In this document: in pieces, positions 50,612 through 60,309 of the stretch | How positions within the stretch are numbered: the stretch's first letter is position 1 | Layout of the letters: each line of letters starts with the position of its first letter | From: Aequorivita sublithincola DSM 14238 | GTDB taxonomy: Bacteria > Bacteroidota > Bacteroidia > Flavobacteriales > Flavobacteriaceae | Length of the DNA: 64,000 bases | Direction of reading: 5' to 3' | Assembly: GCF_000265385.1 (NCBI RefSeq) | Contig: NC_018013.1 | Span: forward strand, 461,001-525,000 | Position numbers and translations under genes: made by a program | Notes under the pieces: model-generated | Seen by the model: only the letters and a program-made list of their open reading frames with translations | What the model was told of the DNA's origin: nothing | The model's database searches: none

Positions 50612-51708
50612 CATATAAAAATTTAAATTTCTCCAGAGTTGACAGTGCTAAATTTTTTAGGACTTTAAACAAACGCGTTAACGATTACTTTAAAGATAAC
50701 AACATCTCCAGAACTGGTAATTGGAAACTGCATCTGAAAACAATCATTATGTTTTCAATCTATCTTACCCCCTATTTCCTTTTATTGACCCTAGATTTTC
50801 CAGGTTGGGTGCAAGTGTTATTCACCATAGTTATGGGTGTCGGGATGGCTGGTGTTGGTATGAATGTGATGCACGATGCAAACCACGGGGCGTATTCCTC
50901 AAAAAAATGGGTGAATAAAGTTATGGGAGGCAGCATGTATATTCTTGCAGGAAACGTTTATAACTGGCAAGTTCAGCACAATGTTTTGCACCACACCTAT
51001 ACAAATATTCACGGCCACGATGAAGATCTAGAAGCTGGAAGAATTCTTCGATTTTCACAACATTCCAAATGGCACAAACTTCATAGATTCCAGCAATGGT
51101 ATAGCATTTTCTTCTATGGACTGCTAACATTTAACTGGGTACTTACCACAGATTTCTTTCAAACAAAAAGATACTTAGCTCGTAAACTTTCCTACGGCAA
51201 ACTGCCAAAACCAGCAAAACAATGGAGTATTCTGGTTATCACCAAATTAATTTATGTCTCGCTTTGGATTGTTATCCCAATTTTGTTTTTCAACATCGTT
51301 TGGTGGAAAATATTAATAGGCTTTTTCATAATGCATTATGTTGCAGGACTAATTCTGAGTGTTGTTTTTCAACTTGCACACGTAGTTGAGGACACTGAAA
51401 TTATGCTTCCAGATGAAAGTGGAACGATGAAAAATACCTGGGCAATTCATCAGTTATTCACAACGATGAATTTCGCTACAAATAGCACAATTATGAATTG
51501 GTACACAGGTGGCTTAAACCATCAAGTAGAGCATCATATTTTTCCAAATATCAGTCATATTCATTACAAGAATATTTCAGAAATAGTAAAAAGTACTACC
51601 CAAGAATTCAACTTACCTTATAAAGAATATAAAACCACACGTCTGGCTATTCTTGCACATTTCCGTCATTTAAAAGAAATGGGGATGAAGCCAGTTGTAT
51701 CTGCATAA
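50608..51708 (+). CDS. Membrane fatty acid (acyl-CoA) desaturase
   Basis: 366 residues. Di-iron desaturase with four membrane helices and three histidine boxes: HDANHG, HNVLHHTYTNIHGHDED and HQVEHHIFPNISH. The QVEHH third box resembles front-end or linoleoyl-type desaturases, but no fused cytochrome b5 is present. Introduces double bonds in membrane acyl chains, regiochemistry unknown. Start is taken as TTG 50608, giving MTYKNLNFSRVDSAK. The aminotransferase gene starts 5 nt after its stop. Confidence 0.93.
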   Translation: MTYKNLNFSRVDSAKFFRTLNKRVNDYFKDNNISRTGNWKLHLKTIIMFSIYLTPYFLLLTLDFPGWVQVLFTIVMGVGMAGVGMNVMHDANHGAYSSKKWVNKVMGGSMYILAGNVYNWQVQHNVLHHTYTNIHGHDEDLEAGRILRFSQHSKWHKLHRFQQWYSIFFYGLLTFNWVLTTDFFQTKRYLARKLSYGKLPKPAKQWSILVITKLIYVSLWIVIPILFFNIVWWKILIGFFIMHYVAGLILSVVFQLAHVVEDTEIMLPDESGTMKNTWAIHQLFTTMNFATNSTIMNWYTGGLNHQVEHHIFPNISHIHYKNISEIVKSTTQEFNLPYKEYKTTRLAILAHFRHLKEMGMKPVVSA

Positions 51709-51713
51709 TCATT

Positions 51714-52901
51714 ATGGACAACAGACTTTCAAAACGAGTAAACGAGATGGCTATCTCGGCAACCTTGGCAATGGCTGCCAAAACAAGAGAATTAAAAGAA
51801 CAAGGAATAGACATTATTGGCTTGAGTCTTGGAGAACCTGATTTTCCTATTCCAGAATTTGTGAAACAAGCTGCCATTCAAGCAATTGAAGACAATTATC
51901 ACTCCTACACACCAGTAGATGGCTATGGTGATTTGAAGAAAGCCATCATCACCAAATTCAAAAGAGACAACAATCTTGAATATAAACCTTCTCAAATAGT
52001 TGTATCAACAGGTGCAAAGCAATCTTTGGCTAACCTAACGATGGTACTTTTAAATGAAGGCGATGAAGTGTTGTTACCAGCGCCATATTGGGTTAGTTAT
52101 GCAGACCAATGTAAAGTTGCAGGCGGAATTCCTAAAGAAATTTCAACTTCTATTGAAACCGATTTTAAGATAACAGCCCAATCTTTGGAAGCTGCAATTA
52201 CGCCAAAAACTAAAATGATTATTTACAGTTCACCTTGCAATCCAAGTGGTTCAGTTTATAGTAAAAAAGAACTCAGGAAGTTGGCAGATGTTTTGGTGAA
52301 ATATCCAGAAATCATCGTAATTAGTGATGAAATTTACGAACATATCAACTTTAGTGGCAATCACACTTCCATGGCAGAATTTGAAGATATGTATGACCGT
52401 ACTGTGGTTGTAAACGGAGTTTCAAAAGCCTTTTCAATGACCGGATGGCGCATTGGCTACATTGGCGGTCCAGAATGGATTGCCAAAGCCTGTACTAAAA
52501 TGCAAGGACAGGTAACGAGTGGCGCAAACGCCATTGCTCAAAGAGCTACAATTACGGCTTTGGAAAACCCTCCAAGCAAGATACAATTTATGGTAGATGC
52601 TTTTAAAGAAAGAAGGGGCTTAATTCTTAACCTACTTTCAGAAATTGAAGGCTTTAAAACCAACAAACCAGAAGGTGCTTTCTATGTTTTTCCAGATATT
52701 TCCTATTTCTTCGGAAAAACACTTCGTGGAAAAAACATAAATACCGCTTCAGATTTTTCATTGTATCTTTTAGAAGAAGCAAAAGTGGCTACTGTTACAG
52801 GTGAAGCCTTTGGCGACCCTAACTGTATTCGTTTATCTTATGCAGCTTCAGAAGCAGAAATCAAAGAAGCAATGCGTCGTATTAAAGAAGCATTGGCCTA
52901 A
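51714..52901 (+). CDS. PLP-dependent aminotransferase, aspartate type
   Basis: Fold type I aminotransferase, 395 residues, class I/II. Signatures: DIIGLSLGEPDFPIP, STGAKQSLANLTMVLLNEGDEVLLPAPYW, the PLP-binding SSPCNPSGSVY and SDEIYEHI, and the Schiff-base Lys in GVSKAFSMTGWRIGYIGG. This is the AspB/AspC-like group of many Bacteroidota, transaminating aspartate. Close spacing to the desaturase suggests cotranscription without obvious functional link. Confidence 0.92.
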   Translation: MDNRLSKRVNEMAISATLAMAAKTRELKEQGIDIIGLSLGEPDFPIPEFVKQAAIQAIEDNYHSYTPVDGYGDLKKAIITKFKRDNNLEYKPSQIVVSTGAKQSLANLTMVLLNEGDEVLLPAPYWVSYADQCKVAGGIPKEISTSIETDFKITAQSLEAAITPKTKMIIYSSPCNPSGSVYSKKELRKLADVLVKYPEIIVISDEIYEHINFSGNHTSMAEFEDMYDRTVVVNGVSKAFSMTGWRIGYIGGPEWIAKACTKMQGQVTSGANAIAQRATITALENPPSKIQFMVDAFKERRGLILNLLSEIEGFKTNKPEGAFYVFPDISYFFGKTLRGKNINTASDFSLYLLEEAKVATVTGEAFGDPNCIRLSYAASEAEIKEAMRRIKEALA

Positions 52902-52927
52902 AACTTAATATACATTAACTTATTTTG

Positions 52928-52959
52928 AACGAGATTGATTATAATTAATTAATCTCGTT
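52928..52959 (+). terminator. Terminator after the aminotransferase gene
   Basis: Arms aacgagatt and aatctcgtt, exact inverted copies with a 14-nt AT-rich loop and a short T-run following, 26 nt after the stop. Confidence 0.6.
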
Positions 52960-52979
52960 TTCATTTTAGAAATTATCTG

Positions 52980-52987
52980 TATTTTAG
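52980..52987 (+). promoter_or_regulatory. Possible -7 box (TATTTTAG)
   Basis: One mismatch to TAnnTTTG, 34 nt before the ATG at 53022. Confidence 0.4.
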
Positions 52988-53021
52988 ACCCTTATAAAAT
53001 TTTAATCAAAACAAACCTCCT

Positions 53022-55931
53022 ATGAAAACAAAGTTTACACTATTTCTATTTTTCTTTGCTATACTTTTTCAAGTGCAAGCGCAAGAAAAAACTAAAGCAA
53101 CATATGTTGGCACCGTGGGCTCCGTAGTTCACGTACCATCAATAGCTTCTCAAACTAATTTAGCTCCTGCAAGGGTTAAGGAAGCTGTTATGCAAGACCG
53201 AAGAGCTTCAAAAAATTTAATTATCCCTGGAAAAGATCCTCAGATTGAAGATGATTACTTCTCAAGAAATCCGGATAAAATGGAGCAGCTTCTTAGCGGA
53301 AAAGCGCCAACCTTGGTTTTTGATGCTGCATCTTCAAGTTCACAACCCACAGATCCATCCATTGGTGTTGGTCCAAACCACGCCGTTGTAGTATTCAATA
53401 CTGGTTTCAGAATTTTTGACAAAAGTGGAAACCCGTTAACAGGTCAAGTTAGTCCAAATCCAACTATTTTTCCAAACGGAGGATGTTGTGATCTTACTAT
53501 TTCTTATGATAACGCAGCAGATAGGTTTGTAATGACATTTTTAGGAAGTGGCGCACAAGTTGCCGTTTCCGATGGTCCAGACCCAGTAAACGACGGTTGG
53601 TATGTTTACAATATCCCCCAAATTAATGATTATCAAAAGCTTTCTGTATGGAGTGATGGTTATTATATGACAGACAATACCTCTGCCACTAACAGAGTTT
53701 ACGCAATGGAACGTACCAAAATGCTTGCTGGAGATCCAGGCGCACAAATTATTGGTTTTCCACTTCCAGGAATCGCTACAAGCGGTTTTTATAGCCCTCA
53801 AGCTTTAAATGTGACCAACGATGACCTACCAGCTCCTGGAGGAATGCCAATAGTATATATGCAAGACGATGCATGGTCTGGAGTTACTGAGGATCATTTA
53901 AAAATTTGGACAATAGATGTTGACTGGGCAAGCCCAGGAAGTTCAACAATTTCTGCTCCACTTGAGTTAACTACCACTCCATTCATTGGAGTATTTGATG
54001 GAGGATCATTCTCAAACCTAGCTCAGCCTGGCGGGGGATCTATTGATGCGCTACAAGCTACAATTATGAACCAAGCTCAATTTAGAAAATTTAGCGGCCA
54101 CAACTCTGCAGTTTTCAATTTTGTTGTTGATACGGATGCAACAGGTGGTGAACTTGCAGGAGTTCGTTGGTTTGAATTACGCCAAGCTGGCGACGGACAA
54201 CCATGGTCAATATATCAAGAAGGTACTTACACTGCACCAGACGGAAAACACGCTTGGCACGCAAGTATGATGATGGACGTACAAGGAAACATTGGGATGG
54301 GTTACACCTCAATGGCCGGCCCTTCTACTCCAGATCCTACAACCAAAAGGGTTAGTTCTTACTATACTGGACGTTATGCCAGCGATCCTTTAAATACCAT
54401 GACTATCGCGGAAGAGTTGATTGCCGCTGGTAATCAAAACATTCCAGGCAATCGTTATGGAGATTATAGCAAAATTGATTTAGACCCTTCAAACGGCAAA
54501 GAATTCTGGTTCATCAACGAATATATGAACAGTGGTAGAAAAGATGTAGTTGGTGTATTTCAAATTGCGCCAAACTTCAACAATGATATTGGAGTGGTGA
54601 GTATTGATTCTCCTTCTACTGGAACACTTTCAAATGCTGAGACAGTTACAGTAACTATTTTTAACTACGGTCAAAATAGTGCTTCAAACTTTCCAGTTAC
54701 TTTTCAAGTAGATGGTGGCGCAGTGGTTTCAGAAACTTTTACAGGAACAATTGCTTCTGCCGCAACTGCTCAATACACGTTTACTGCAACAGCAAATATG
54801 GGAACAGTTGGACAAACATATTCCATTACAGCAAAAACCAATTTATCCGGTGATGAAGACAATACAAATGATGCCCGTACAAAATCAGTTACTTATTTGC
54901 AACCAAATGATATTGGTGTGAGCGCAATTACAGCTCCAAATTCAGGTACTGATCTAACAGGTGCTGAAGCTATTAAAGTTACGATTAACAACTTCGGTGG
55001 TGAATCTCAGTCAAATTTTGATGTGTCTTATGACTTAGACGGAACAATCATTACTGAAGAAGTTGCTGGTCCTTTGGCTGGAAACGCTTCAATGGCTTAC
55101 ACATTTACACAAACAGGAGATTTTTCTGCTTTGGGAAGCTATAACTTAAGAGCTTATACTTCTTTACCTGGTGATAGCGATCCTTCAAATGATTCAACTA
55201 CTAAAATCATTATTAAACAAAACTGTCAACCAGTTGGCGATTGTTCTTTTGGTGATGGGTTTACGCTTGTTCAAGTAACAGATATAAACAACCCATCAGG
55301 TTGTGAGGGTTATGCAGATTTCTCAAATCTTGTTGCAGGAATGGAGCCAGATTCCACGAACGACCTTACCATAAAAACAGGTTATGGAGATCAGTTTATT
55401 CGTGTATGGATTGATTTTAATGACGATTTTGTATTCACAAATGACGAAACCGTGGTTAACAACATTGAAGTTGCAAATGGACAAGGAAGCGGAACATATA
55501 CGCTAACCACAGATTTAGTTATCCCAGCAGGAGCTGCAATAGGTCAACACCTAATGCGTGCAAAATCTAACTGGAATGGCCCAGTACCAGATGACGCTTG
55601 TGAAGAAACAAGTTTTGGTGAAACTGAAGATTATTCAGCAATGATAGGAACTGTTGGTATTGGCGAAAATATTTTTGACGAAAACGGTCTCACCATTTTA
55701 ACGCTTGAAAATAACAATTTCGATGTAAGCTTAAAAACTGTAAATTATTCAGATGCTATGAACCTTTCGGTTTACAATACTCTTGGACAAAGAATGTTAT
55801 TCAAGAAATTGGAAAACAATGGCAACGGATACAATTATAAATTAGACATGAGCTATGTGGCTCAAGGAGTTTACCTAGTTCGCGTTGGTAATAAACAAGA
55901 CGGAAGAGTTAAACGAATTATCGTTAAATAA
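53022..55931 (+). CDS. Large T9SS cargo protein with CARDB-like repeats and GEVED domain
   Basis: 969 residues: signal peptide (1-20, QVQAQ), a 480-residue N-terminal domain of beta-propeller look (DPSIGVGPNHAVVVFNTGF, KLSVWSDGYYMTDN), two CARDB-like repeats (NDIGVVSIDSPSTGTLSNAE and NDIGVSAITAPNSGTDLTGAE), a GEVED domain (FIRVWIDFNDDFVFTNDET) and a C-terminal sorting domain (NLSVYNTLGQRMLFKKL ... VYLVRVGNKQDGRVKRIIVK). Should be secreted and surface-attached through T9SS. Ligand unknown; adhesin or hydrolase-like roles are possible. Confidence 0.9.
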   Translation: MKTKFTLFLFFFAILFQVQAQEKTKATYVGTVGSVVHVPSIASQTNLAPARVKEAVMQDRRASKNLIIPGKDPQIEDDYFSRNPDKMEQLLSGKAPTLVFDAASSSSQPTDPSIGVGPNHAVVVFNTGFRIFDKSGNPLTGQVSPNPTIFPNGGCCDLTISYDNAADRFVMTFLGSGAQVAVSDGPDPVNDGWYVYNIPQINDYQKLSVWSDGYYMTDNTSATNRVYAMERTKMLAGDPGAQIIGFPLPGIATSGFYSPQALNVTNDDLPAPGGMPIVYMQDDAWSGVTEDHLKIWTIDVDWASPGSSTISAPLELTTTPFIGVFDGGSFSNLAQPGGGSIDALQATIMNQAQFRKFSGHNSAVFNFVVDTDATGGELAGVRWFELRQAGDGQPWSIYQEGTYTAPDGKHAWHASMMMDVQGNIGMGYTSMAGPSTPDPTTKRVSSYYTGRYASDPLNTMTIAEELIAAGNQNIPGNRYGDYSKIDLDPSNGKEFWFINEYMNSGRKDVVGVFQIAPNFNNDIGVVSIDSPSTGTLSNAETVTVTIFNYGQNSASNFPVTFQVDGGAVVSETFTGTIASAATAQYTFTATANMGTVGQTYSITAKTNLSGDEDNTNDARTKSVTYLQPNDIGVSAITAPNSGTDLTGAEAIKVTINNFGGESQSNFDVSYDLDGTIITEEVAGPLAGNASMAYTFTQTGDFSALGSYNLRAYTSLPGDSDPSNDSTTKIIIKQNCQPVGDCSFGDGFTLVQVTDINNPSGCEGYADFSNLVAGMEPDSTNDLTIKTGYGDQFIRVWIDFNDDFVFTNDETVVNNIEVANGQGSGTYTLTTDLVIPAGAAIGQHLMRAKSNWNGPVPDDACEETSFGETEDYSAMIGTVGIGENIFDENGLTILTLENNNFDVSLKTVNYSDAMNLSVYNTLGQRMLFKKLENNGNGYNYKLDMSYVAQGVYLVRVGNKQDGRVKRIIVK

Positions 55932-55953
55932 TCGATAAATTCTTTCATTATTG

Positions 55954-55986
55954 AAAACCCAAAGTACTTATTGTGCTTTGGGTTTT
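55954..55986 (+). terminator. Terminator after the large T9SS cargo gene
   Basis: Arms aaaacccaaag and ctttgggtttt, exact inverted copies with an 11-nt loop, then a T-run, 22 nt after the stop. Confidence 0.85.
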
Positions 55987-56005
55987 TTCATGAAATCAAT
56001 AAGAG

Positions 56006-56013
56006 TATTTTTA
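56006..56013 (+). promoter_or_regulatory. Possible -7 box (TATTTTTA) before purT
   Basis: One mismatch to TAnnTTTG, 13 nt before the purT ATG. Confidence 0.35.
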
Positions 56014-56026
56014 CAAAAAACATAAA

Positions 56027-57193
56027 ATGGCAAAAATTTTATTATTTGGAAGCGGAGAGTTAGGCAAAGAATTCACAATCGCCGCAAAACGAATCGGGCA
56101 AACCGTAATAGCTGTTGATAGCTACCCAAATGCACCCGCAGCGCAATTAGCAGATTTTTCTGAAGTAATAAATATGCTAGACGGAAATGCAATGGATGCT
56201 ATGATTGAAAAATACAAACCAGACTATATAGTTCCCGAAATTGAAGCCATTCGCACCGAACGTTTTTATGAATACGAAAAACAAGGTTATACAGTAATTC
56301 CTTCAGCCAGAGCAGCAAATTTCACAATGAACCGAAAAGCAATTCGTGATTTGGCTTCAAAAGAATTAGGCTTAAAAACTCCCGAATATCGTTATGCCAC
56401 CTCAGCAGAAAGTTTGAAAAAAGCAGTTGAAGAAGTAGGAATGCCTTGCGTAGTAAAACCTTTAATGTCTTCCAGCGGAAAAGGCCAAAGCTCCATAAAA
56501 ACCGCAGCAGATATTGAAAAAGCTTGGAACTATTCACAAGCAGGCTCTCGCGGCGATGTAGCCGAAGTGATTGTAGAAGCCTTTGTAAATTTCAACTATG
56601 AAATCACGCTGCTTACCGTAACCCAACGCAACGGAAAAACACTTTTCTGCCCACCAATCGGTCACCGCCAAGAACGTGGAGATTATATGGAAAGTTGGCA
56701 ACCCGCACCAATGGAAAGTGCTATTTTAAAAAAAGCCCAGCAAATGGCCGAAAAAGTAACAACTGCCCTAACCGGCTTCGGAATTTGGGGTGTTGAATTT
56801 TTTATGGCAGATGACGGCGTTTATTTCTCAGAACTCTCTCCACGCCCACACGACACAGGAATGGTAACGCTCGCGAAAACTCAAAATTTCAATGAATTTG
56901 AATTGCATCTTCGCGCCATACTTGGACTTCCAATTCCAGAAATAACGCAGGAACGTATAGGTTGTAGCGCGGTAATCTTAGCTTCTGAAAATTCCGAAAA
57001 CCCAACGTATGAAGGTTTGGAAATAGTAGCAGCTTCCTCAAAAACAGATTTCAGAATTTTCGGAAAACCTGCTTCCCGTCCTTATAGAAGAATGGGCGTA
57101 GTTTTAACCTATGATAATCTTGACGGAAATATTTTAGAAGTAATTGAAAGAGCAAAAAATTTGGCGAGCGAAGTAAAAGTAATTTCAGGTTAA
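56027..57193 (+). CDS. purT: Formate-dependent phosphoribosylglycinamide formyltransferase
   Basis: ATP-grasp enzyme using formate and ATP to formylate GAR in purine synthesis. 388 residues: N-terminal pre-ATP-grasp domain ([22 protein letters not shown]), PEIEAIRTE, a central ATP-grasp domain with [18 protein letters not shown] and [25 protein letters not shown]. These phrases are PurT-like rather than PurK-like. Convergent with trkH, 24 nt apart. Confidence 0.96.
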   Translation: MAKILLFGSGELGKEFTIAAKRIGQTVIAVDSYPNAPAAQLADFSEVINMLDGNAMDAMIEKYKPDYIVPEIEAIRTERFYEYEKQGYTVIPSARAANFTMNRKAIRDLASKELGLKTPEYRYATSAESLKKAVEEVGMPCVVKPLMSSSGKGQSSIKTAADIEKAWNYSQAGSRGDVAEVIVEAFVNFNYEITLLTVTQRNGKTLFCPPIGHRQERGDYMESWQPAPMESAILKKAQQMAEKVTTALTGFGIWGVEFFMADDGVYFSELSPRPHDTGMVTLAKTQNFNEFELHLRAILGLPIPEITQERIGCSAVILASENSENPTYEGLEIVAASSKTDFRIFGKPASRPYRRMGVVLTYDNLDGNILEVIERAKNLASEVKVISG

Positions 57194-57217
57194 CACTTAA
57201 AAAAATCATAACTCAAA

Positions 57218-58723
57218 TTACCTATTCCTCCAGAAAAAAGGCGTCAACAAAATAAGCACGGTAAATAATTCCAACCTACCAATAAGCATCAAGAAGCTGG
57301 ACCACCATTTTGCGGCATCCGGTAAATATGCATAATTATCCACAGGACCAAGATCGCCAAGCGCAGGACCAACGTTTCCTAAGGTTGAGGCAGCACCTCC
57401 GAGAGCTGTTTTAAAATCCAAACCAAGCCACGAAAAAACCAAAGTACCAATTATAAAAGAAAGCATATAAAGAATAAAGAAACCAAGAATATTAAAAACA
57501 ATTGGCTGCGGCACTGCTTTTTGATTGTAACGAACAGGTAAAATAGCGTGCGGATGTAGCGTTCTTTTGAATTCTAGCACACCGTTTTTAATCATAATTA
57601 AATGGCGCATTATTTTGATTCCACCTGCGGTTGATCCTGCACAACCACCTAAAAACATCATTCCGAAGAAGAAAATAGTTAAGAAAGGTGTCCACAAAGT
57701 ATAATCTGCACTCACGAAACCTGTGGTTGTAATAATAGTAAGTACTTGGAAAAGCGAGTGACGTACTGCACTTTCAAAAGGACCCCAAACCATAGGATGC
57801 GCAATGCTTGACAGCGAAACATCTGCTTGAAAATATATCAATAAAGCTCCAACAATTGTTAGTCCAACGATCAATATTGAATACATTTTAAATTCTTCGT
57901 CATGTAATATTTTTTGAAACTTCCGCTTAAAAGCGAAATAGCTCAAAACAAAATTACTTCCCGCCAAAAACATAAACACGATGATAATATATTGCACCAT
58001 CGGATTATCGTTCCAATAAGCAACGCTAGCATTTTTAGTTGAAAATCCGCCTGTACTAAGTGTTGCAAGAGAGTGGTTGATAGCATCAAAGAAACTCATT
58101 CCCGCAATTTTCAACAAAATGGTTTCAGCTAAAGTGTAACCTACATAAATTAACCAAAGTCTTTTCGCGGTGTCCGTAATTCGTGGATGTAGTTTGTCTC
58201 CACCAGGACCAGGTGCTTCGGCTGCAAAGAGTTGCATACCGCCAATGCCCAGTAAAGGCAAAATTGCAATTGCCAAAACGATGATACCCATACCACCGAT
58301 CCAATGTGTAATGCTTCGCCAGAATAAAACACCTTTTGGAATGCTTTCAATATCGGTTAAAATGGAGGCTCCCGTAGTTGTATAGCCACTCATTGTTTCA
58401 AAAAAAGCATTGGTAAAACTGGGAATAGCTCCGGTGAAAATATAAGGTAGCGTACCAATGAGCGCCATAAAAATCCACCCAAAGGCAACAATTATGTATC
58501 CTTCTCTTTTTTGAATTTCTTTTCGGTGGTTTTTAGTCGAAACCATAACAATACCACCAACTCCCACTGCCACTGCCCCAGCCATAAGCATTTGCGCCAA
58601 AACACCATCTTTGTAGTACCAACTTACAACGGATGACAAAAGCATAAAACCACCATTCACCATTAGCAAAAGGCCCATTAAATGCGAAATGATTTTGTAG
58701 TTAAGTTTGGTCAGTGAACTCAT
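57218..58723 (-). CDS. trkH: Trk potassium uptake membrane subunit TrkH
   Basis: Potassium channel-like subunit, 501 residues, with about ten or more helices forming four pore loops; visible filter-like segments are MSGYTTTGASIL, ATLSTGGFSTKN, TIITTTGFVSAD and AASTLGNVGPALGD. It pairs with TrkA, which is encoded directly upstream (stop and start share one base). Responsible for K+ uptake with regulation by NAD(H). Confidence 0.95.
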   Translation of the reverse strand: MSSLTKLNYKIISHLMGLLLMVNGGFMLLSSVVSWYYKDGVLAQMLMAGAVAVGVGGIVMVSTKNHRKEIQKREGYIIVAFGWIFMALIGTLPYIFTGAIPSFTNAFFETMSGYTTTGASILTDIESIPKGVLFWRSITHWIGGMGIIVLAIAILPLLGIGGMQLFAAEAPGPGGDKLHPRITDTAKRLWLIYVGYTLAETILLKIAGMSFFDAINHSLATLSTGGFSTKNASVAYWNDNPMVQYIIIVFMFLAGSNFVLSYFAFKRKFQKILHDEEFKMYSILIVGLTIVGALLIYFQADVSLSSIAHPMVWGPFESAVRHSLFQVLTIITTTGFVSADYTLWTPFLTIFFFGMMFLGGCAGSTAGGIKIMRHLIMIKNGVLEFKRTLHPHAILPVRYNQKAVPQPIVFNILGFFILYMLSFIIGTLVFSWLGLDFKTALGGAASTLGNVGPALGDLGPVDNYAYLPDAAKWWSSFLMLIGRLELFTVLILLTPFFWRNR

Positions 58724-60072
58724 TATATAAAGAGTTTTTCAACTTTTCCGATGGATTGCGGCAAACAGCAAATTACAACTCTATCGCCATTTTTTATTTC
58801 GAAATCGCCCAAGGCAATAATCCCTTCACCGTTTCTAACAACGCCACCAATTATAGCCGAAGCAGGAAAATCCAGGTCTTTTATCCTTTTGTTGCAAACT
58901 TTGGATTTTGACGAAACCATAAATTCCAAGAGTTCGGCATTCATGTTGTTGAGCTTCGTCATAGCAACCACTTCGCCTCTACGAACGTAGCGAAAAATGT
59001 TATTGGCAGCTAAAAGTTTTTTATTTATAAGCGTATCAATTCCGATGGAATGCGAAAGTTGAAAATAATCCATATTTTCCACCAAGGCAATTGTTTTTTT
59101 TACTCCCTTGGATTTTGCCATCAAACAAGACATAATATTAGTCTCGCTATTACCGGTTACGGCGATGAAAGCATCCATATCTTCAATAGATTCTTCAGTT
59201 AGCAAATCTACATTTCTACCATCACCATTAATTACAAGACAGCCAGGAATATCATCCGCAATTTCGAAAGCTTTGTCTTTACTGCTTTCTATAAGTTTAA
59301 CGTTGAAATGGTTTTTACATAAATCCATTGCGGTTTTGTAACCAATTTTACTTCCGCCAAGAATCATCACGTTTTTAATTTCCTGTTTGCTTTTTCCGGA
59401 GAGTCGAAAAATTTGATCGTCCCCCTTTTCAACCGTTGTAAAATAAACCTGATCACCTTCTTTAAATTGCGTATTTCCGCGAGGGATAATGGTGTACTGA
59501 GTTCCATAGCGTTGAATCGCGATAGGTACAAACTGCAATTCGGGATAAATTTTCGCCATCTCCTTCACCGTTTTGCCAACAAAAGCAGAAGTACGGGAAA
59601 GATTGAGGCCAATCATTGTGAGCGCTCCGTTTTCAAATTCATAATTTTCGTTGAAAGCACTCTGTCCAAGTAACAATTCAATTTCATTGGAAGCTAAAGA
59701 TTCAGGAGAAATCAATTCATCAATACCAAATTTGGTAAAACCTACTTCATCTTTCTTATCAATAAACTCTGTATTGGAAATACGTGCAATTGTTCGTTTG
59801 GCGCCCAACTGTTTTGCGAGAACGCAAACGGTTATATTCGTGGTTTCACTAGAAGTAACCGCAATAAGAAGGTCTGTTTCGGCTACGCGTGAATCCTTCA
59901 AAACTGCGATTGATGTACAATCTCCGCGCACGACGCGAATATCTAAATGCGTATCGGCGTGTGCCAAACATTCGCGATCGGTATCTATAAGTGTAATGTT
60001 TTGCGATTCAAAAGAAAGCAATTTAGCAAGGTGAAACCCTACTTCACCAGCGCCGGCAATGATGATTTTCAT
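58723..60072 (-). CDS. trkA: Trk potassium uptake regulatory subunit TrkA
   Basis: Cytoplasmic NAD-binding gating ring subunit, 449 residues, with two RCK units: first N domain MKIIIAGAGEVGFHLAKLLS with a GxGxxG motif and IDTDRECLAHA, then a TrkA-C region, and the second N domain VMILGGSKIGYKTAMDLCK followed by a second TrkA-C region. Its stop codon overlaps the TrkH ATG by one base, so both are translated from one mRNA. Confidence 0.95.
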   Translation of the reverse strand: MKIIIAGAGEVGFHLAKLLSFESQNITLIDTDRECLAHADTHLDIRVVRGDCTSIAVLKDSRVAETDLLIAVTSSETTNITVCVLAKQLGAKRTIARISNTEFIDKKDEVGFTKFGIDELISPESLASNEIELLLGQSAFNENYEFENGALTMIGLNLSRTSAFVGKTVKEMAKIYPELQFVPIAIQRYGTQYTIIPRGNTQFKEGDQVYFTTVEKGDDQIFRLSGKSKQEIKNVMILGGSKIGYKTAMDLCKNHFNVKLIESSKDKAFEIADDIPGCLVINGDGRNVDLLTEESIEDMDAFIAVTGNSETNIMSCLMAKSKGVKKTIALVENMDYFQLSHSIGIDTLINKKLLAANNIFRYVRRGEVVAMTKLNNMNAELLEFMVSSKSKVCNKRIKDLDFPASAIIGGVVRNGEGIIALGDFEIKNGDRVVICCLPQSIGKVEKLFI

Positions 60073-60120
60073 TGAATAATTATTTTTGTTTGAAAAATAA
60101 ACAGGGACAAATATATAGAA

Positions 60121-60250
60121 ATAAAAAGTAGAGAGGCACGGACGTGGGTCTTTATGATTTTGATTGTTAAGATGCAGGGTCGTGCGTGTTTATGATTTTG
60201 ATTATGGGGACGTTATAATAGTCGAGACGTCCGATTATAATTATAGAGAA
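60121..60250. repeat. Repetitive intergenic element before the UbiE gene
   Basis: Two exact 15-bp direct repeats tttatgattttgatt (60151-60165 and 60189-60203), followed by inverted arms ggacgt/acgtcc (60208-60213, 60227-60232) and ttataat/attataa. No ORF is present in this 237-bp gap. Probably a degenerate dispersed repeat. Confidence 0.5.
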
Positions 60251-60288
60251 GCAAGTCGATGAATCTTTACGGTTTCAGTAAAAAACAC

Positions 60289-60296
60289 TAGTTTTG
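60289..60296 (+). promoter_or_regulatory. -7 box (TAGTTTTG) before ubiE/menG
   Basis: Exact TAnnTTTG match 13 nt before the ATG at 60310. Confidence 0.55.
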
Positions 60297-60309
60297 CAAG
60301 CGCAATTTT

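Noticed and set aside
59651..60034. Plus-strand ORF inside trkA
   Set aside because: Antisense shadow; trkA is complete with two RCK units.
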